This document shows positions 28,068 through 36,143 of a stretch of DNA of 64,000 bases, piece after piece. Made by a program: the position numbers and the translations under genes. The stretch is from Bacillota bacterium (GTDB lineage: Bacteria; Bacillota; Clostridia; Christensenellales; Aristaeellaceae): NCBI GenBank assembly GCA_023444095.1, contig JAEZRP010000001.1:1-64000 (forward strand). The letters are read 5' to 3'. The notes beneath the pieces are model-generated. The model was not told where the DNA came from. It made no database searches and worked only from the letters and a program-made list of their open reading frames with translations. Each line of letters opens with the position of its first letter. The stretch's first letter is position 1.

Positions 28068-28083
28068 ATGCATCACCAGTCGG

Positions 28084-28112
28084 ATTATAACATTGAATCT
28101 ACGCGCCTGCAA
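28084..28112 (-). promoter_or_regulatory. Promoter of the candidate RNA
   Basis: Minus strand TTGCAG, 17-base spacer, TATAAT, immediately after the stop of the Dabb gene. Confidence 0.65.
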
Positions 28113-28116
28113 GCCT

Positions 28117-28416
28117 TCACTCGTCGAAATCGAAGCAGGCGCGATCCCGGAGCACCGCGCCCACATACGCGCCGACGCGCAGGTGCCCGGGATGGACCTG
28201 GTACGCGGCGAGTGCTTCCGCGCCTTCGAACAGGCTGTCGAGCATCACATCCCGGTTCCCGGTCGGAAGCGCGTCGATCTCCACCCGGAGGGAAATGATC
28301 CCCGGAACGACGGACGCGAGGGCTTCCAGCTCCGCCTTTACCCTCCTGGCGTTTGCGGCGTTCTGCTCCGGGGTGAATCCCTCCCGGAAGCGCCACAGGA
28401 CGATGTGCCGGATCAT
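28117..28416 (-). CDS. Dabb (stress-responsive alpha/beta barrel) domain protein
   Basis: 99 aa from ATG 28416, overlapping the guaA stop (ATGA). It has the Dabb pattern: IRHIVLWRFREGFTPEQ at the start, a middle LRVEIDALPTGNRDVMLDS strand pair and the closing YQVHPGHLRVGAYV segment. Family members are small dimeric ferredoxin-like barrels, some of them enzymes. Role unknown; coupling to guaA is only positional. Confidence 0.88.
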   Translation of the reverse strand: MIRHIVLWRFREGFTPEQNAANARRVKAELEALASVVPGIISLRVEIDALPTGNRDVMLDSLFEGAEALAAYQVHPGHLRVGAYVGAVLRDRACFDFDE

Positions 28417-29936
28417 TCCCACTCGATTGTCGCGGGCGGCTTTCCCGTGATGTCGTACACCACGCGGTTGACGCCCTTCACCTCGTTTGTGATGCGGCTT
28501 GAAATCCTCGAAAGCAGGGTATGCGGCAGGCGCGCATACTCGCAGGTCATAAAGTCGTTCGTCCGCACGGCGCGCACGGCGACGGTGTAATCGTAGGTGC
28601 GGAAGTCTCCCATGACGCCCACGCTGCGGTTGGCGGTCAAAACCGCGAAGTACTGGTCGGCCTTGGCGCGGGACTTGCCAATCTCCTCGCGCACGATGAA
28701 ATCCGCCTCGCGCAGGAGGTCAAGCTTTTCCTCGGTGATCTCGCCGATCACGCGGATCGCGAGGCCAGGGCCGGGGAACGGCTGACGGTAGACGAGCTTT
28801 GAGGGCAGCTTCAGCATCAGGCCGAGCCTTCTCACCTCATCCTTGAAAAGCCCGGACAGCGGCTCGACGACGCCCTCGAAACCCAGATCCTTCGGGAGAC
28901 CGCCCACATTGTGGTGGGACTTGATGACGGCCGACTTGTTCGCGCCGGATTCCACAATGTCGGGATAGATGGTGCCCTGCGCGAGGAAGGCGGGATTCCC
29001 CTGCTTCTTCGCCTCGTCCTCAAACGTACGGGCGAACTCCGCGCCGATGAGCTTGCGCTTCTGTTCGGGCTCGGTGACGCCCTCGAGCTTTTTCAGGAAC
29101 CGCGCGCGCGCGTCGACGTACACGAACTTGATCGGGCGGCGGGCAAAGACCTTTTTGATTTCCTCGGTTTCGTTCTTGCGCATGAAGCCGTGATCGATGT
29201 ACACGCACACGAGCTGCTCGCCGATGGCCTCCGAGAGAAGCGCCGCGCACACGCTCGAGTCGACGCCGCCGGAGAGTCCGAGAAGCACGCTCTTTTTGCC
29301 GACCTTCTCGCGCACGAGCGCGATCTGGCGCTGGAGGTAATCCTCCATGTTGTAATCGCCCGTCGCCTTGCAGATCTCGTAGAGGAAGCGGCGGATGATC
29401 TTGAGGCCGTTGACGGTGTTCTCGACCTCGGGATGGAACTGCACGGCGTACACGCCCTTTTCGGCGCTCTCGTATGCCGCGATGGGGCATAGCTCCGTCG
29501 CCGCGGTGACACGGAAGCCTTCCGGCAGGCGCTTGACCCTGTCGGTATGGCTCATGAGCACCCTCTGCTCGCCGCCCAGCCCTTCAAATAGCCGGCCCGC
29601 ACCGTTCAGGGTCGCCGCGAGCGTTCCGTACTCGCTCTTCTCACAGCCGCCGACTTCGCCGCCCAGCAGATGGCAGATGAGCTGCGCGCCGTAGCAAATG
29701 CCGAGGATCGGGACGCCCAGCTCGAAAATTTCCTTCGAGTAAGACGGGGCATCGGGCCCATAGGCGCTCATCGGGCCGCCGGTAAAGATGATCCCGATGG
29801 GCTGAAGCGCCCGGATCTCGTCGATCGGCGTCATATAGTGCTTGATGACGGAATAGACCGCGCATTCGCGCACCCGCCGCGCGATGAGCTCCTTGTACTG
29901 CCCGCCGAAATCGAGGATCACGACCGTCTGGTTCAT
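28413..29936 (-). CDS. guaA: GMP synthase (glutamine-hydrolysing)
   Basis: 507 aa, usual length. It aminates XMP to GMP. The N-terminal class-I amidotransferase (about 1-185) has the nucleophile Cys in GICYGAQL and the His-Glu pair in QFHPEV. The ATP pyrophosphatase domain has GLSGGVDSSVC (about 223). The C-terminal dimerisation domain ends with the family signature NRVVYDITGKPPATIEWE. SD AAAGGGG. No purine riboswitch fits in the short leader. Confidence 0.97.
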   Translation of the reverse strand: MNQTVVILDFGGQYKELIARRVRECAVYSVIKHYMTPIDEIRALQPIGIIFTGGPMSAYGPDAPSYSKEIFELGVPILGICYGAQLICHLLGGEVGGCEKSEYGTLAATLNGAGRLFEGLGGEQRVLMSHTDRVKRLPEGFRVTAATELCPIAAYESAEKGVYAVQFHPEVENTVNGLKIIRRFLYEICKATGDYNMEDYLQRQIALVREKVGKKSVLLGLSGGVDSSVCAALLSEAIGEQLVCVYIDHGFMRKNETEEIKKVFARRPIKFVYVDARARFLKKLEGVTEPEQKRKLIGAEFARTFEDEAKKQGNPAFLAQGTIYPDIVESGANKSAVIKSHHNVGGLPKDLGFEGVVEPLSGLFKDEVRRLGLMLKLPSKLVYRQPFPGPGLAIRVIGEITEEKLDLLREADFIVREEIGKSRAKADQYFAVLTANRSVGVMGDFRTYDYTVAVRAVRTNDFMTCEYARLPHTLLSRISSRITNEVKGVNRVVYDITGKPPATIEWE

Positions 29937-29959
29937 AACATCGCCCCTTTATACAGGCT

Positions 29960-29988
29960 ATGATAGCGTCCGCGCGCGCGCGTGTCAA
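29960..29988 (-). promoter_or_regulatory. Promoter of guaA
   Basis: Minus strand TTGACA, 17-base spacer made mostly of CG repeats, TATCAT. Confidence 0.7.
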
Positions 29989-30026
29989 CGATGGATAAGT
30001 TAATCCGGCGTGCGCACCCCCGGCAT

Positions 30027-30054
30027 TGACTTAAGGACCATCCGTGCTATAATA
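30027..30054 (+). promoter_or_regulatory. Promoter of the glycan operon
   Basis: TTGACT, 16-base spacer, TATAAT, directly before the SD of the first glycosyltransferase gene. Confidence 0.65.
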
Positions 30055-30071
30055 AACTGGAGGTGAGGCGC

Positions 30072-31721
30072 GTGCGTTTACAGTCGCTGGTGCTCAATCC
30101 CCCGCTGGATGGCGCGGAAAAGCTGTGCGCGGGGCGGGAATCGGGCGGAGCGATTTCATACGACGCGTATTTTAACGTCCTTGCGTGTGAAAAATGGATT
30201 CGGTACGCGGCGTGCGCGAACTTCCGGCTCCGCGTTCATGTCGCGGGCAGGGGCCGCGCCCGGATCATGGCGCGGGAGGGAGCGCTTTCCGAAAAAGATT
30301 TCAACCTGCCGGGCGGCGGCGAGATCGTTTTGTTCTTCGACGCGAGCGCCGCGAAGATCGTCTGGCTCGAGCTGTCCGGCGGTGCGCGGCTCGCTTCCGG
30401 CGCATTCGAGGCGGACGCGGACGCGCGGGAGATTTGGATTGCGGTCGACATCTGCACATACCGGCGCGAGGAATGCGTGCGGAAAACCGTCGAGGCGCTG
30501 AGAACAGCCGTAATCGAGAACCCGGATTCCCCGCTTGGAGGGAGGCTCTCGATATTTGTTTCGGACAACGCGGGCACATTGGGCGATCTCCCCGGCGCGC
30601 GCGTCTTTCAAAACCGCAACGTCGGCGGCGCGGGCGGATTCGCGCGGAGCCTCATCGAGATCGAAAGCGCGGGCGGGTTCACGCACGCCGTCTTCATGGA
30701 CGACGACGTAACCATCATTCCGGAGGCCTTCGAGCGGCTGTTCGCGCTGCTCTCGGCGCTGAGGCCCGAATACCGCGCCTGTCAGGTGGCGGGCGCGATG
30801 CTCCGGCTGGACAAGCCGTGGATGCAGCACGAGTCGGGCGCGCGCTGGCTGGGCCTTCTATCCGAATCGCTCGCGGCGAACCTCGACCTTTCGGATTTTG
30901 CGGATGTCGAGGCGGACGCGGCGGAGAGAAGCGCCGACTACGCGGCGTGGTGGTTCGCGTGCGTACCGATGCCGGAAATCCGGCGGGCGGGGCTTCCGCT
31001 GCCGCTCTTCGTGCGGATGGACGACATCGAGTACGGGCTGCGGCTTGGAAGGGGCGTCCTGACGCTCCCCGGCATCGCGGTCTGGCACGAGCCGTTCGAG
31101 CGCAAGCACTCGTCCCGGACGGAATACTACCACGCGCGCAACGCGCTCATTGTGGACGCGATCAGGACGCCGGAGTGGAACGGCATCCGGCTCGTCCGGC
31201 GGCTCTTTTTCTCCACGCTGATGCGCTTTCGTTACGCGCACGCACGGATGCTTTTGCGGGGCGTCGAGGATTTCCTGCGCGGGCCGGACTTTCTCATGAA
31301 CGCCGATCCGGAGGCGCTGAACGCTTCTCTCGAAGCGGTCCCGCTTTCGCCCGTCTCGCGGGAGGACGCGGAAAGAGCGGAGCGGTCGGCGGGCCTGCGC
31401 GACACGCGGCTTTCAAAGTCGCTCGCGCTTCTGACTTTTGGCGGCGCGCTTTTCCCCTCCCGACGACGGGCGTATGTGTACGCGCACCAGAATCCGCTGT
31501 GGGCGCACTTCGGCAAAGGGAGCTCGGTAAATGTCGTCGCCGACACGGGGTTGGGCTTTTTTGCGGAGCGCGACAACCGCGCGGCGCTCGAGCTCATGCT
31601 CCAATATGCGCGGCTCGAACGCAGGCTCCGGCGCGAGGGCGGCAAGATTCGGGCGCAATGGCGCGCCGCGGAAGGGGCGCTCAAATCGCGCGCGTTCTGG
31701 GCGGACTTTCTCAAGCTGTAA
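30072..31721 (+). CDS. GlfT2-like galactofuranosyltransferase
   Basis: 549 aa from GTG 30072, with GGAGG 8 bases before; a GTG three codons earlier is possible. An N-terminal beta-rich domain (about 1-120) precedes a GT-A domain with VDICTYRRE, NVGGAGGFARS, the metal-binding FMDDDV (about 210), and WHEPFERKHSSRTEYYHARN with the likely base. This is the architecture of the mycobacterial GlfT2 group, which adds galactofuranose from UDP-Galf. The next gene makes UDP-Galf, which supports the call. Probably cytoplasmic or membrane-associated. Confidence 0.88.
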   Translation: MRLQSLVLNPPLDGAEKLCAGRESGGAISYDAYFNVLACEKWIRYAACANFRLRVHVAGRGRARIMAREGALSEKDFNLPGGGEIVLFFDASAAKIVWLELSGGARLASGAFEADADAREIWIAVDICTYRREECVRKTVEALRTAVIENPDSPLGGRLSIFVSDNAGTLGDLPGARVFQNRNVGGAGGFARSLIEIESAGGFTHAVFMDDDVTIIPEAFERLFALLSALRPEYRACQVAGAMLRLDKPWMQHESGARWLGLLSESLAANLDLSDFADVEADAAERSADYAAWWFACVPMPEIRRAGLPLPLFVRMDDIEYGLRLGRGVLTLPGIAVWHEPFERKHSSRTEYYHARNALIVDAIRTPEWNGIRLVRRLFFSTLMRFRYAHARMLLRGVEDFLRGPDFLMNADPEALNASLEAVPLSPVSREDAERAERSAGLRDTRLSKSLALLTFGGALFPSRRRAYVYAHQNPLWAHFGKGSSVNVVADTGLGFFAERDNRAALELMLQYARLERRLRREGGKIRAQWRAAEGALKSRAFWADFLKL

Positions 31722-31731
31722 GGAGGACGGG

Positions 31732-32832
31732 ATGGCGGCATACGACTATCTGATCGTCGGCGCGGGCCTGTTCGGCGCGGTGTTCGCGCGCGAGGCACTG
31801 GCCGCGGGGAGGAAGTGTCTCGCGATCGACAGGCGCTCACATGCGGGCGGGAACATCCGCTGCGAGGCGCGGGAGGGAATCAACATCCACGTCTACGGCG
31901 CGCACATCTTCCACACCTCGAGCGAAGAGGCGTGGGCGTACGCGAACCGCTTTGTTCGCTTCAACCATTTCATCAATTCCCCCATCGCGAATTATAAAGG
32001 CGAGATCTATAACCTCCCCTTCAACATGAACACCTTCTCCCGGCTCTGGGGCGTACGCACGCCGGACGAGGCGCGGACAATCATCGAGGCGCAGCGCGGC
32101 GAGGTGGCGGGAGAGATCCGAAACCTCGAGGAGCAGGCCATCTCGCTCGTCGGGCGGGACGTGTATGAAAAGCTCATCAAGGGCTACACGGAGAAGCAAT
32201 GGGGCCGCGCCTGCGCGGAGTTGCCCGCCTTCATCATCCGCCGCCTGCCCGTGCGCTTCACCTACGACAACAACTATTTCTCTGACCGCTACCAGGGCGT
32301 ACCGGAAGGCGGATACAATGCGCTCGTCGACGCGCTTCTCGAGGGCACGGAGGTGGCGTTCGGCGTCGATTTCCTCGAAGATCGGGAGCGGCTTTCCGCG
32401 CTGGCGGATCGGATCGTCTTTACCGGTCCCATCGACCGGTTCTACGGCTGCCGGTTCGGGGCGCTCGAATACCGATCTCTGAAATTCCGGACGGAAAGGC
32501 TCGAAACCGGAAACTTTCAGGGTGTTGCGGTCGTCAACTACACGGACCGCGAGACGCCCTACACGCGAGTCATCGAGCACAAGCACTTCGAGTTCGGAAC
32601 GCAGCCGATCACGTACGTGACATACGAGTATCCGCGCGCGTGGCAACCCGGCGACGAGCCATACTATCCCGTCAACGACGAGAAAAACAGCGCGCTTTAT
32701 CAGAAGTACCGCGGGCTCGCCGCCGTTGAGAAGCGCGTCGTCTTTGGCGGGCGGCTCGGGAGCTACGGCTATTTCGACATGGACAAAACCATCATCCAAG
32801 CGCTCGCCCTCGCTAAAAAGGAGTTTTCATGA
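31732..32832 (+). CDS. glf: UDP-galactopyranose mutase
   Basis: 366 aa from ATG 31732 with SD AGGAGG. It interconverts UDP-Galp and UDP-Galf using reduced FAD. Seen: the FAD motif VGAGLFGAVFARE (about 9), GGNIRCE, the HVYGAHIFHT histidine segment (about 55), YTEKQWG, and the C-terminal GRLGSYGYFDMD FAD segment. It lies between the Galf transferase and the GT2 genes and supplies their donor. Confidence 0.97.
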   Translation: MAAYDYLIVGAGLFGAVFAREALAAGRKCLAIDRRSHAGGNIRCEAREGINIHVYGAHIFHTSSEEAWAYANRFVRFNHFINSPIANYKGEIYNLPFNMNTFSRLWGVRTPDEARTIIEAQRGEVAGEIRNLEEQAISLVGRDVYEKLIKGYTEKQWGRACAELPAFIIRRLPVRFTYDNNYFSDRYQGVPEGGYNALVDALLEGTEVAFGVDFLEDRERLSALADRIVFTGPIDRFYGCRFGALEYRSLKFRTERLETGNFQGVAVVNYTDRETPYTRVIEHKHFEFGTQPITYVTYEYPRAWQPGDEPYYPVNDEKNSALYQKYRGLAAVEKRVVFGGRLGSYGYFDMDKTIIQALALAKKEFS

Positions 32833-33929
32833 TCAAGGTATCTGTCATCGTTCCGGTCTACAATGTGGCCGCATATCTGCCGGACTGCCTCGAAAGCCTT
32901 CTCAAGCAGACGCTGCGGGAGATCGAAATCATCGCGGTCGACGACGGGTCGAACGACGAATCCCCGGACATACTCGCGCGCTATGCCAAAGGGGACGCCC
33001 GCGTCCGCGTGGTAACGCAGGAAAACGGCGGCTACGGGCGCGCGATGAACGCGGGGATCGCCGCCGCGACGGGAGACTACGTGGGTATCCTCGAGGCGGA
33101 CGATGTCGCCGCGCCCGAGATGTACAAGTCGCTCTGGAAGGAGGCGCGGCACTCCGGCGCGCAGATCGTCAAGGCGGACTTCTACCGCTTCGAGACGCGG
33201 AACGGAGAAAAGCGCCTGACCCTCGTTCCGCTCACGGCGGACGAAAGCTGGTATGGAAGGCTCGTCGATCCGTCGAGGGAGCCGGACGCCTTAAGGCTCG
33301 TCATGAACACGTGGTCTGGCATCTACCTCCGCTCGTTTCTCTTGGAAAACGGCATCCGCCACAACGAGACGCCCGGCGCCTCGTATCAGGACAACGGGTT
33401 CTTTTTCCAGACCATGTGCCTCGCCCGGCGCGTGCTGTTCGTCAACGAGGCCTACTACCAGAACCGGCGCGACAACCCCGGCTCCTCGGTATACGACAAG
33501 GGCAAGGTGTACGCCATGTGCGGGGAGATGGCCTTCGTGAAGGACTTTCTGACCGCGCGGGGGCTGTGGGAGACGTTCAAGGACATCTACCACTTCAAGC
33601 TTTTGAGCAACTACGAGTTCACCTACCGCCGCATCGCCGCCGAGATGCGCGGGGAATTTCTCAGACACATCGCGGAGGAGTTCCGTGCGGCGAAGGCTTC
33701 GGGTGAGCTCGACATGGCCAAATCCTACACCGATCTCGAGGCCGAGCGCGTCCGGATTCTGATCGACGCGCCCGAAACCTATCCGCTCTACGGCCGCCAG
33801 ATTGCGCTGGAGGCGCGCGTGCGCGCGCTCGAGAGCGAACTCTTCGCCATCAGGCGTTCGGCGTCCTTCCGGCTGGGACGGCTCCTCACGTCCGTGCCGC
33901 GCAAGCTCCGAAACGCGGTGAAGCGATAG
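32829..33929 (+). CDS. Family 2 glycosyltransferase
   Basis: 366 aa, starting in an ATGA overlap with glf. The GT-A domain has VSVIVPVYNVAAYLPDCL, AVDDGSNDES and the metal-binding EADDVA (about 97). The C-terminal third is helical and ends with a short coiled-coil and basic tail (IRRSASFRLGRLLTSVPRKLR), also seen in the next two enzymes. This suggests a shared membrane or complex-docking element. Acceptor and sugar unknown. Confidence 0.9.
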   Translation: MIKVSVIVPVYNVAAYLPDCLESLLKQTLREIEIIAVDDGSNDESPDILARYAKGDARVRVVTQENGGYGRAMNAGIAAATGDYVGILEADDVAAPEMYKSLWKEARHSGAQIVKADFYRFETRNGEKRLTLVPLTADESWYGRLVDPSREPDALRLVMNTWSGIYLRSFLLENGIRHNETPGASYQDNGFFFQTMCLARRVLFVNEAYYQNRRDNPGSSVYDKGKVYAMCGEMAFVKDFLTARGLWETFKDIYHFKLLSNYEFTYRRIAAEMRGEFLRHIAEEFRAAKASGELDMAKSYTDLEAERVRILIDAPETYPLYGRQIALEARVRALESELFAIRRSASFRLGRLLTSVPRKLRNAVKR

Positions 33930-33938
33930 GAGGAAAGC

Positions 33939-35075
33939 ATGGCATCAAAGGTTAGCGTAATCATGGCCGTCTACAACGCGGAGGCGTTTCTCAATGAGAC
34001 GCTCGACTGCGTTTTGAATCAGACGCTTCGCGAGATCGAGGTGATCTGCGTCGACGACGGCTCGACGGACGCTTCGCTCACCATCCTGAACGCGCGGGCG
34101 GAAAGGGATTCTCGCATGACGGTCGTGGCGCAGAAAAACGCCACGGCGGGCGCAGCCCGAAACGAGGGCATGCGGCGCGCGACGGGCAAATATCTCTCGT
34201 TTCTGGACGCGGACGACCGGTTCGAAGAGGACATGCTCGAGGTTGCGTTCGAGGCGTGCGAGCGGGAGCGCGCCGAGGTCGGCGTCTTCCGTTGCGACAT
34301 GTTCGACGACCGGACGGGCAAAACGGCGTCCGGCGCGTGGGCGCTGAGGGACGAGTTCCTGCCGGAAAGGCAACCGTTTTCTTGGCGAGACATGCCCGAC
34401 CGGCTGTTCTTCGCCTTCGTCGGCTGGGCGTGGGACAAGCTGTTTCTGCGGGATTTCGTCCGGAAAAACGAGTTGCGCTTTCAAGCGCTGCGCACCACGA
34501 ACGACATGTGTTTCGTGTTCTCCGCGCTCGCGTCCGCGGACCGGATCATCACGATCGACCGCGTGCTCGCGCACCAGAGGCGGCGCGCGGAGGGCTCGCT
34601 GTCCGTGACGCGGGAGCATTCCTGGAGCTGCTTTCACGACGCGCTCGACGCGCTCGGGGACTTTCTGAAGGCGCGTGGCGTATATCCGGCGCTCGAGCGG
34701 GGCTACCTCAACTACTGCGTTCACTTCAGCCTCTGGAATCTCAACTCGATCTTCGGCGAGGCGTACGCAAGGCTTTACGACGCCATCCGAAACGACTACT
34801 TCCCCGCGTGGAGGATTGCCGATTTCCCGGACGTCTTCTTCATGAACAGGGGAGAGATCGCCCAGGCGCGGCGCATCCTCGAGATGCCCTTTTCAAGCTA
34901 CGCGGCCAGCATGATCAACGGCGCGCGCAGGGAAGCGGCCAGCGCGCGCGGGACCGCGGACTCGGGCGAGGCGCAGTCCCTGCGCGCGGAACTCGACGCG
35001 GTCAAAAACTCCGCGTCCTTTCGGATCGGACGCGCGATCACATACCTCCCGCGCCTTTTGAGGAAACGAACATGA
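33939..35075 (+). CDS. Family 2 glycosyltransferase
   Basis: 378 aa, SD AGGAGG. It opens with KVSVIMAVYNAEAFLNETLD and has CVDDGSTDAS and the metal site LDADDRF (about 92). A long C-terminal helical region ends in VKNSASFRIGRAITYLPRLLRK, matching the tail of its neighbours. Part of the glycan operon, probably adding one sugar of the repeat unit. Specificity unknown. Confidence 0.9.
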   Translation: MASKVSVIMAVYNAEAFLNETLDCVLNQTLREIEVICVDDGSTDASLTILNARAERDSRMTVVAQKNATAGAARNEGMRRATGKYLSFLDADDRFEEDMLEVAFEACERERAEVGVFRCDMFDDRTGKTASGAWALRDEFLPERQPFSWRDMPDRLFFAFVGWAWDKLFLRDFVRKNELRFQALRTTNDMCFVFSALASADRIITIDRVLAHQRRRAEGSLSVTREHSWSCFHDALDALGDFLKARGVYPALERGYLNYCVHFSLWNLNSIFGEAYARLYDAIRNDYFPAWRIADFPDVFFMNRGEIAQARRILEMPFSSYAASMINGARREAASARGTADSGEAQSLRAELDAVKNSASFRIGRAITYLPRLLRKRT

Positions 35076-36133
35076 CAGACATACAGGTATCGGTCATCAT
35101 TCCCGCTTACAACTGCGAGCGGACGATCAGCGAGTGCGTCGACGCGGCGCTCGGTCAGTCACTGCGCGAGAAGGAAATCATCGTCGTGGACGACGGCTCA
35201 AGCGACTTGACGCCGAACATCCTCTCCCTGTACGGCGACAAACTGCGCGTCGAGCGCCAGGAGAACGCCGGGGCGGGTGCGGCGCGGAATCGGGGCATCG
35301 TGCTCTCGCGGGGGAAGTACGTCGCGTTCACGGACGCGGACGACAGATACCCCTCCCCCGCCGTGCTCGAATCCCTCGCCTCCGCGGCGAACGAGAGCGG
35401 CGCGAGCGTTGCGGGCGGCTCGTTCCTCCTTTGGGAAAAGGGAAAGCTGACCTCGTCGTTCGAGGGGCCGCTTTCGGGCTATTCCTTCCGGGAAGACGGC
35501 ATGGTCGACTACCGGGACTACCAGTTCGATTACGGCTACCACCGCTTCCTCTACCGGCGCGACCTGCTCGTCGGGCGCGGCATCCGCTTTCCACACTATC
35601 CGCGCTACCAGGACCCGCCGTTCATGGCACGAGCACTCTCCGAGGCCGGCTGCTTCTATGCGCTCGCGATGCCCACCTACCTCTACCGTGCGGAGCCGAA
35701 GAAGGTGACGTGGACACAGGCGCGCGTATTGGGCCTCATCGCCGGGCTCTCGGACGAGCTGAACTTCTCGCGGGAGAAGGGATACGAGAAGCTTCATCGG
35801 CTCGTCGTGGATCGGCTGAACGGCGAATTCGCGCCCATCATCGCGGGCGCGCTCGCGGAGGGCGACCCCGCGCTCCGCCGCCCTGTGGTCAACCTGTGTG
35901 CGGCGATCTCAGGCGAACTGATCGGCGAAGGCGCAAACTATCTCCCCCGCTTTGCGTCCGAGATGTTCGCGGGAAACGCGCGCACCGTCGCGGACCTCGT
36001 CGCGCGCGAAGAGGAGCTTGCCGCCGTCCGCGCGTCCGTCGATTACAAGCTCGCACGCGCAATCGCAACCCTGCCGCGCGCGGTCAAGCGGGCGCTCAAA
36101 ATCGGTGCGCGGGACAGAAGCTTCAAGGAGTGA
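35072..36133 (+). CDS. Family 2 glycosyltransferase
   Basis: 353 aa from ATG 35072, in ATGA overlap with the previous gene; the longer open frame upstream is shadow. Motifs: VSVIIPAYNCERTISECVD, VVDDGSSDLT and the metal site TDADDRYP (about 91). The C-terminus again has the VDYKLARAIATLPRAVKRALK tail. Third GT2 in a row, consistent with assembly of an oligosaccharide with several linkages. Confidence 0.9.
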   Translation: MTDIQVSVIIPAYNCERTISECVDAALGQSLREKEIIVVDDGSSDLTPNILSLYGDKLRVERQENAGAGAARNRGIVLSRGKYVAFTDADDRYPSPAVLESLASAANESGASVAGGSFLLWEKGKLTSSFEGPLSGYSFREDGMVDYRDYQFDYGYHRFLYRRDLLVGRGIRFPHYPRYQDPPFMARALSEAGCFYALAMPTYLYRAEPKKVTWTQARVLGLIAGLSDELNFSREKGYEKLHRLVVDRLNGEFAPIIAGALAEGDPALRRPVVNLCAAISGELIGEGANYLPRFASEMFAGNARTVADLVAREEELAAVRASVDYKLARAIATLPRAVKRALKIGARDRSFKE

Positions 36134-36143
36134 GAAACGCGAT

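Larger units (their letters stand above)
27853..28077 (-). ncRNA. Candidate structured RNA of about 225 nt
   Basis: A promoter (28084-28112) and a strong terminator (27853-27879) bound a stretch with several clean hairpins. On the minus strand GCTCCGC pairs with GCGGAGC and encloses AAAACG/CGTTTT with a 6-base loop. GCGGA-ACAG-GCGCGA pairs with TCGCGC-CTGT-TCCGC, with one 10-base bulge. The first 20 bases (GCATATGTACATCG) partly complement those just before the terminator (CGATACATGC). Size and closed ends recall 6S-type RNAs, but no known class is recognised. A small ORF occupies its 5' third, so it could also be an mRNA. Confidence 0.45.

Noticed and set aside
27853..28077. Definite 6S RNA or SRP RNA
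   Set aside because: No conserved SRP apical motif is visible, and the several internal hairpins do not clearly give the single 6S central bubble, so it is left unnamed.
29937..30000. Purine riboswitch before guaA
   Set aside because: The leader between the predicted start and guaA is far too short to hold the aptamer.
34256..35071. Long in-frame extension upstream of the third GT2 gene
   Set aside because: It lies within the second GT2 gene in another frame and is Arg-rich shadow sequence; the ATGA start at 35072 gives the normal GT2 N-terminus.
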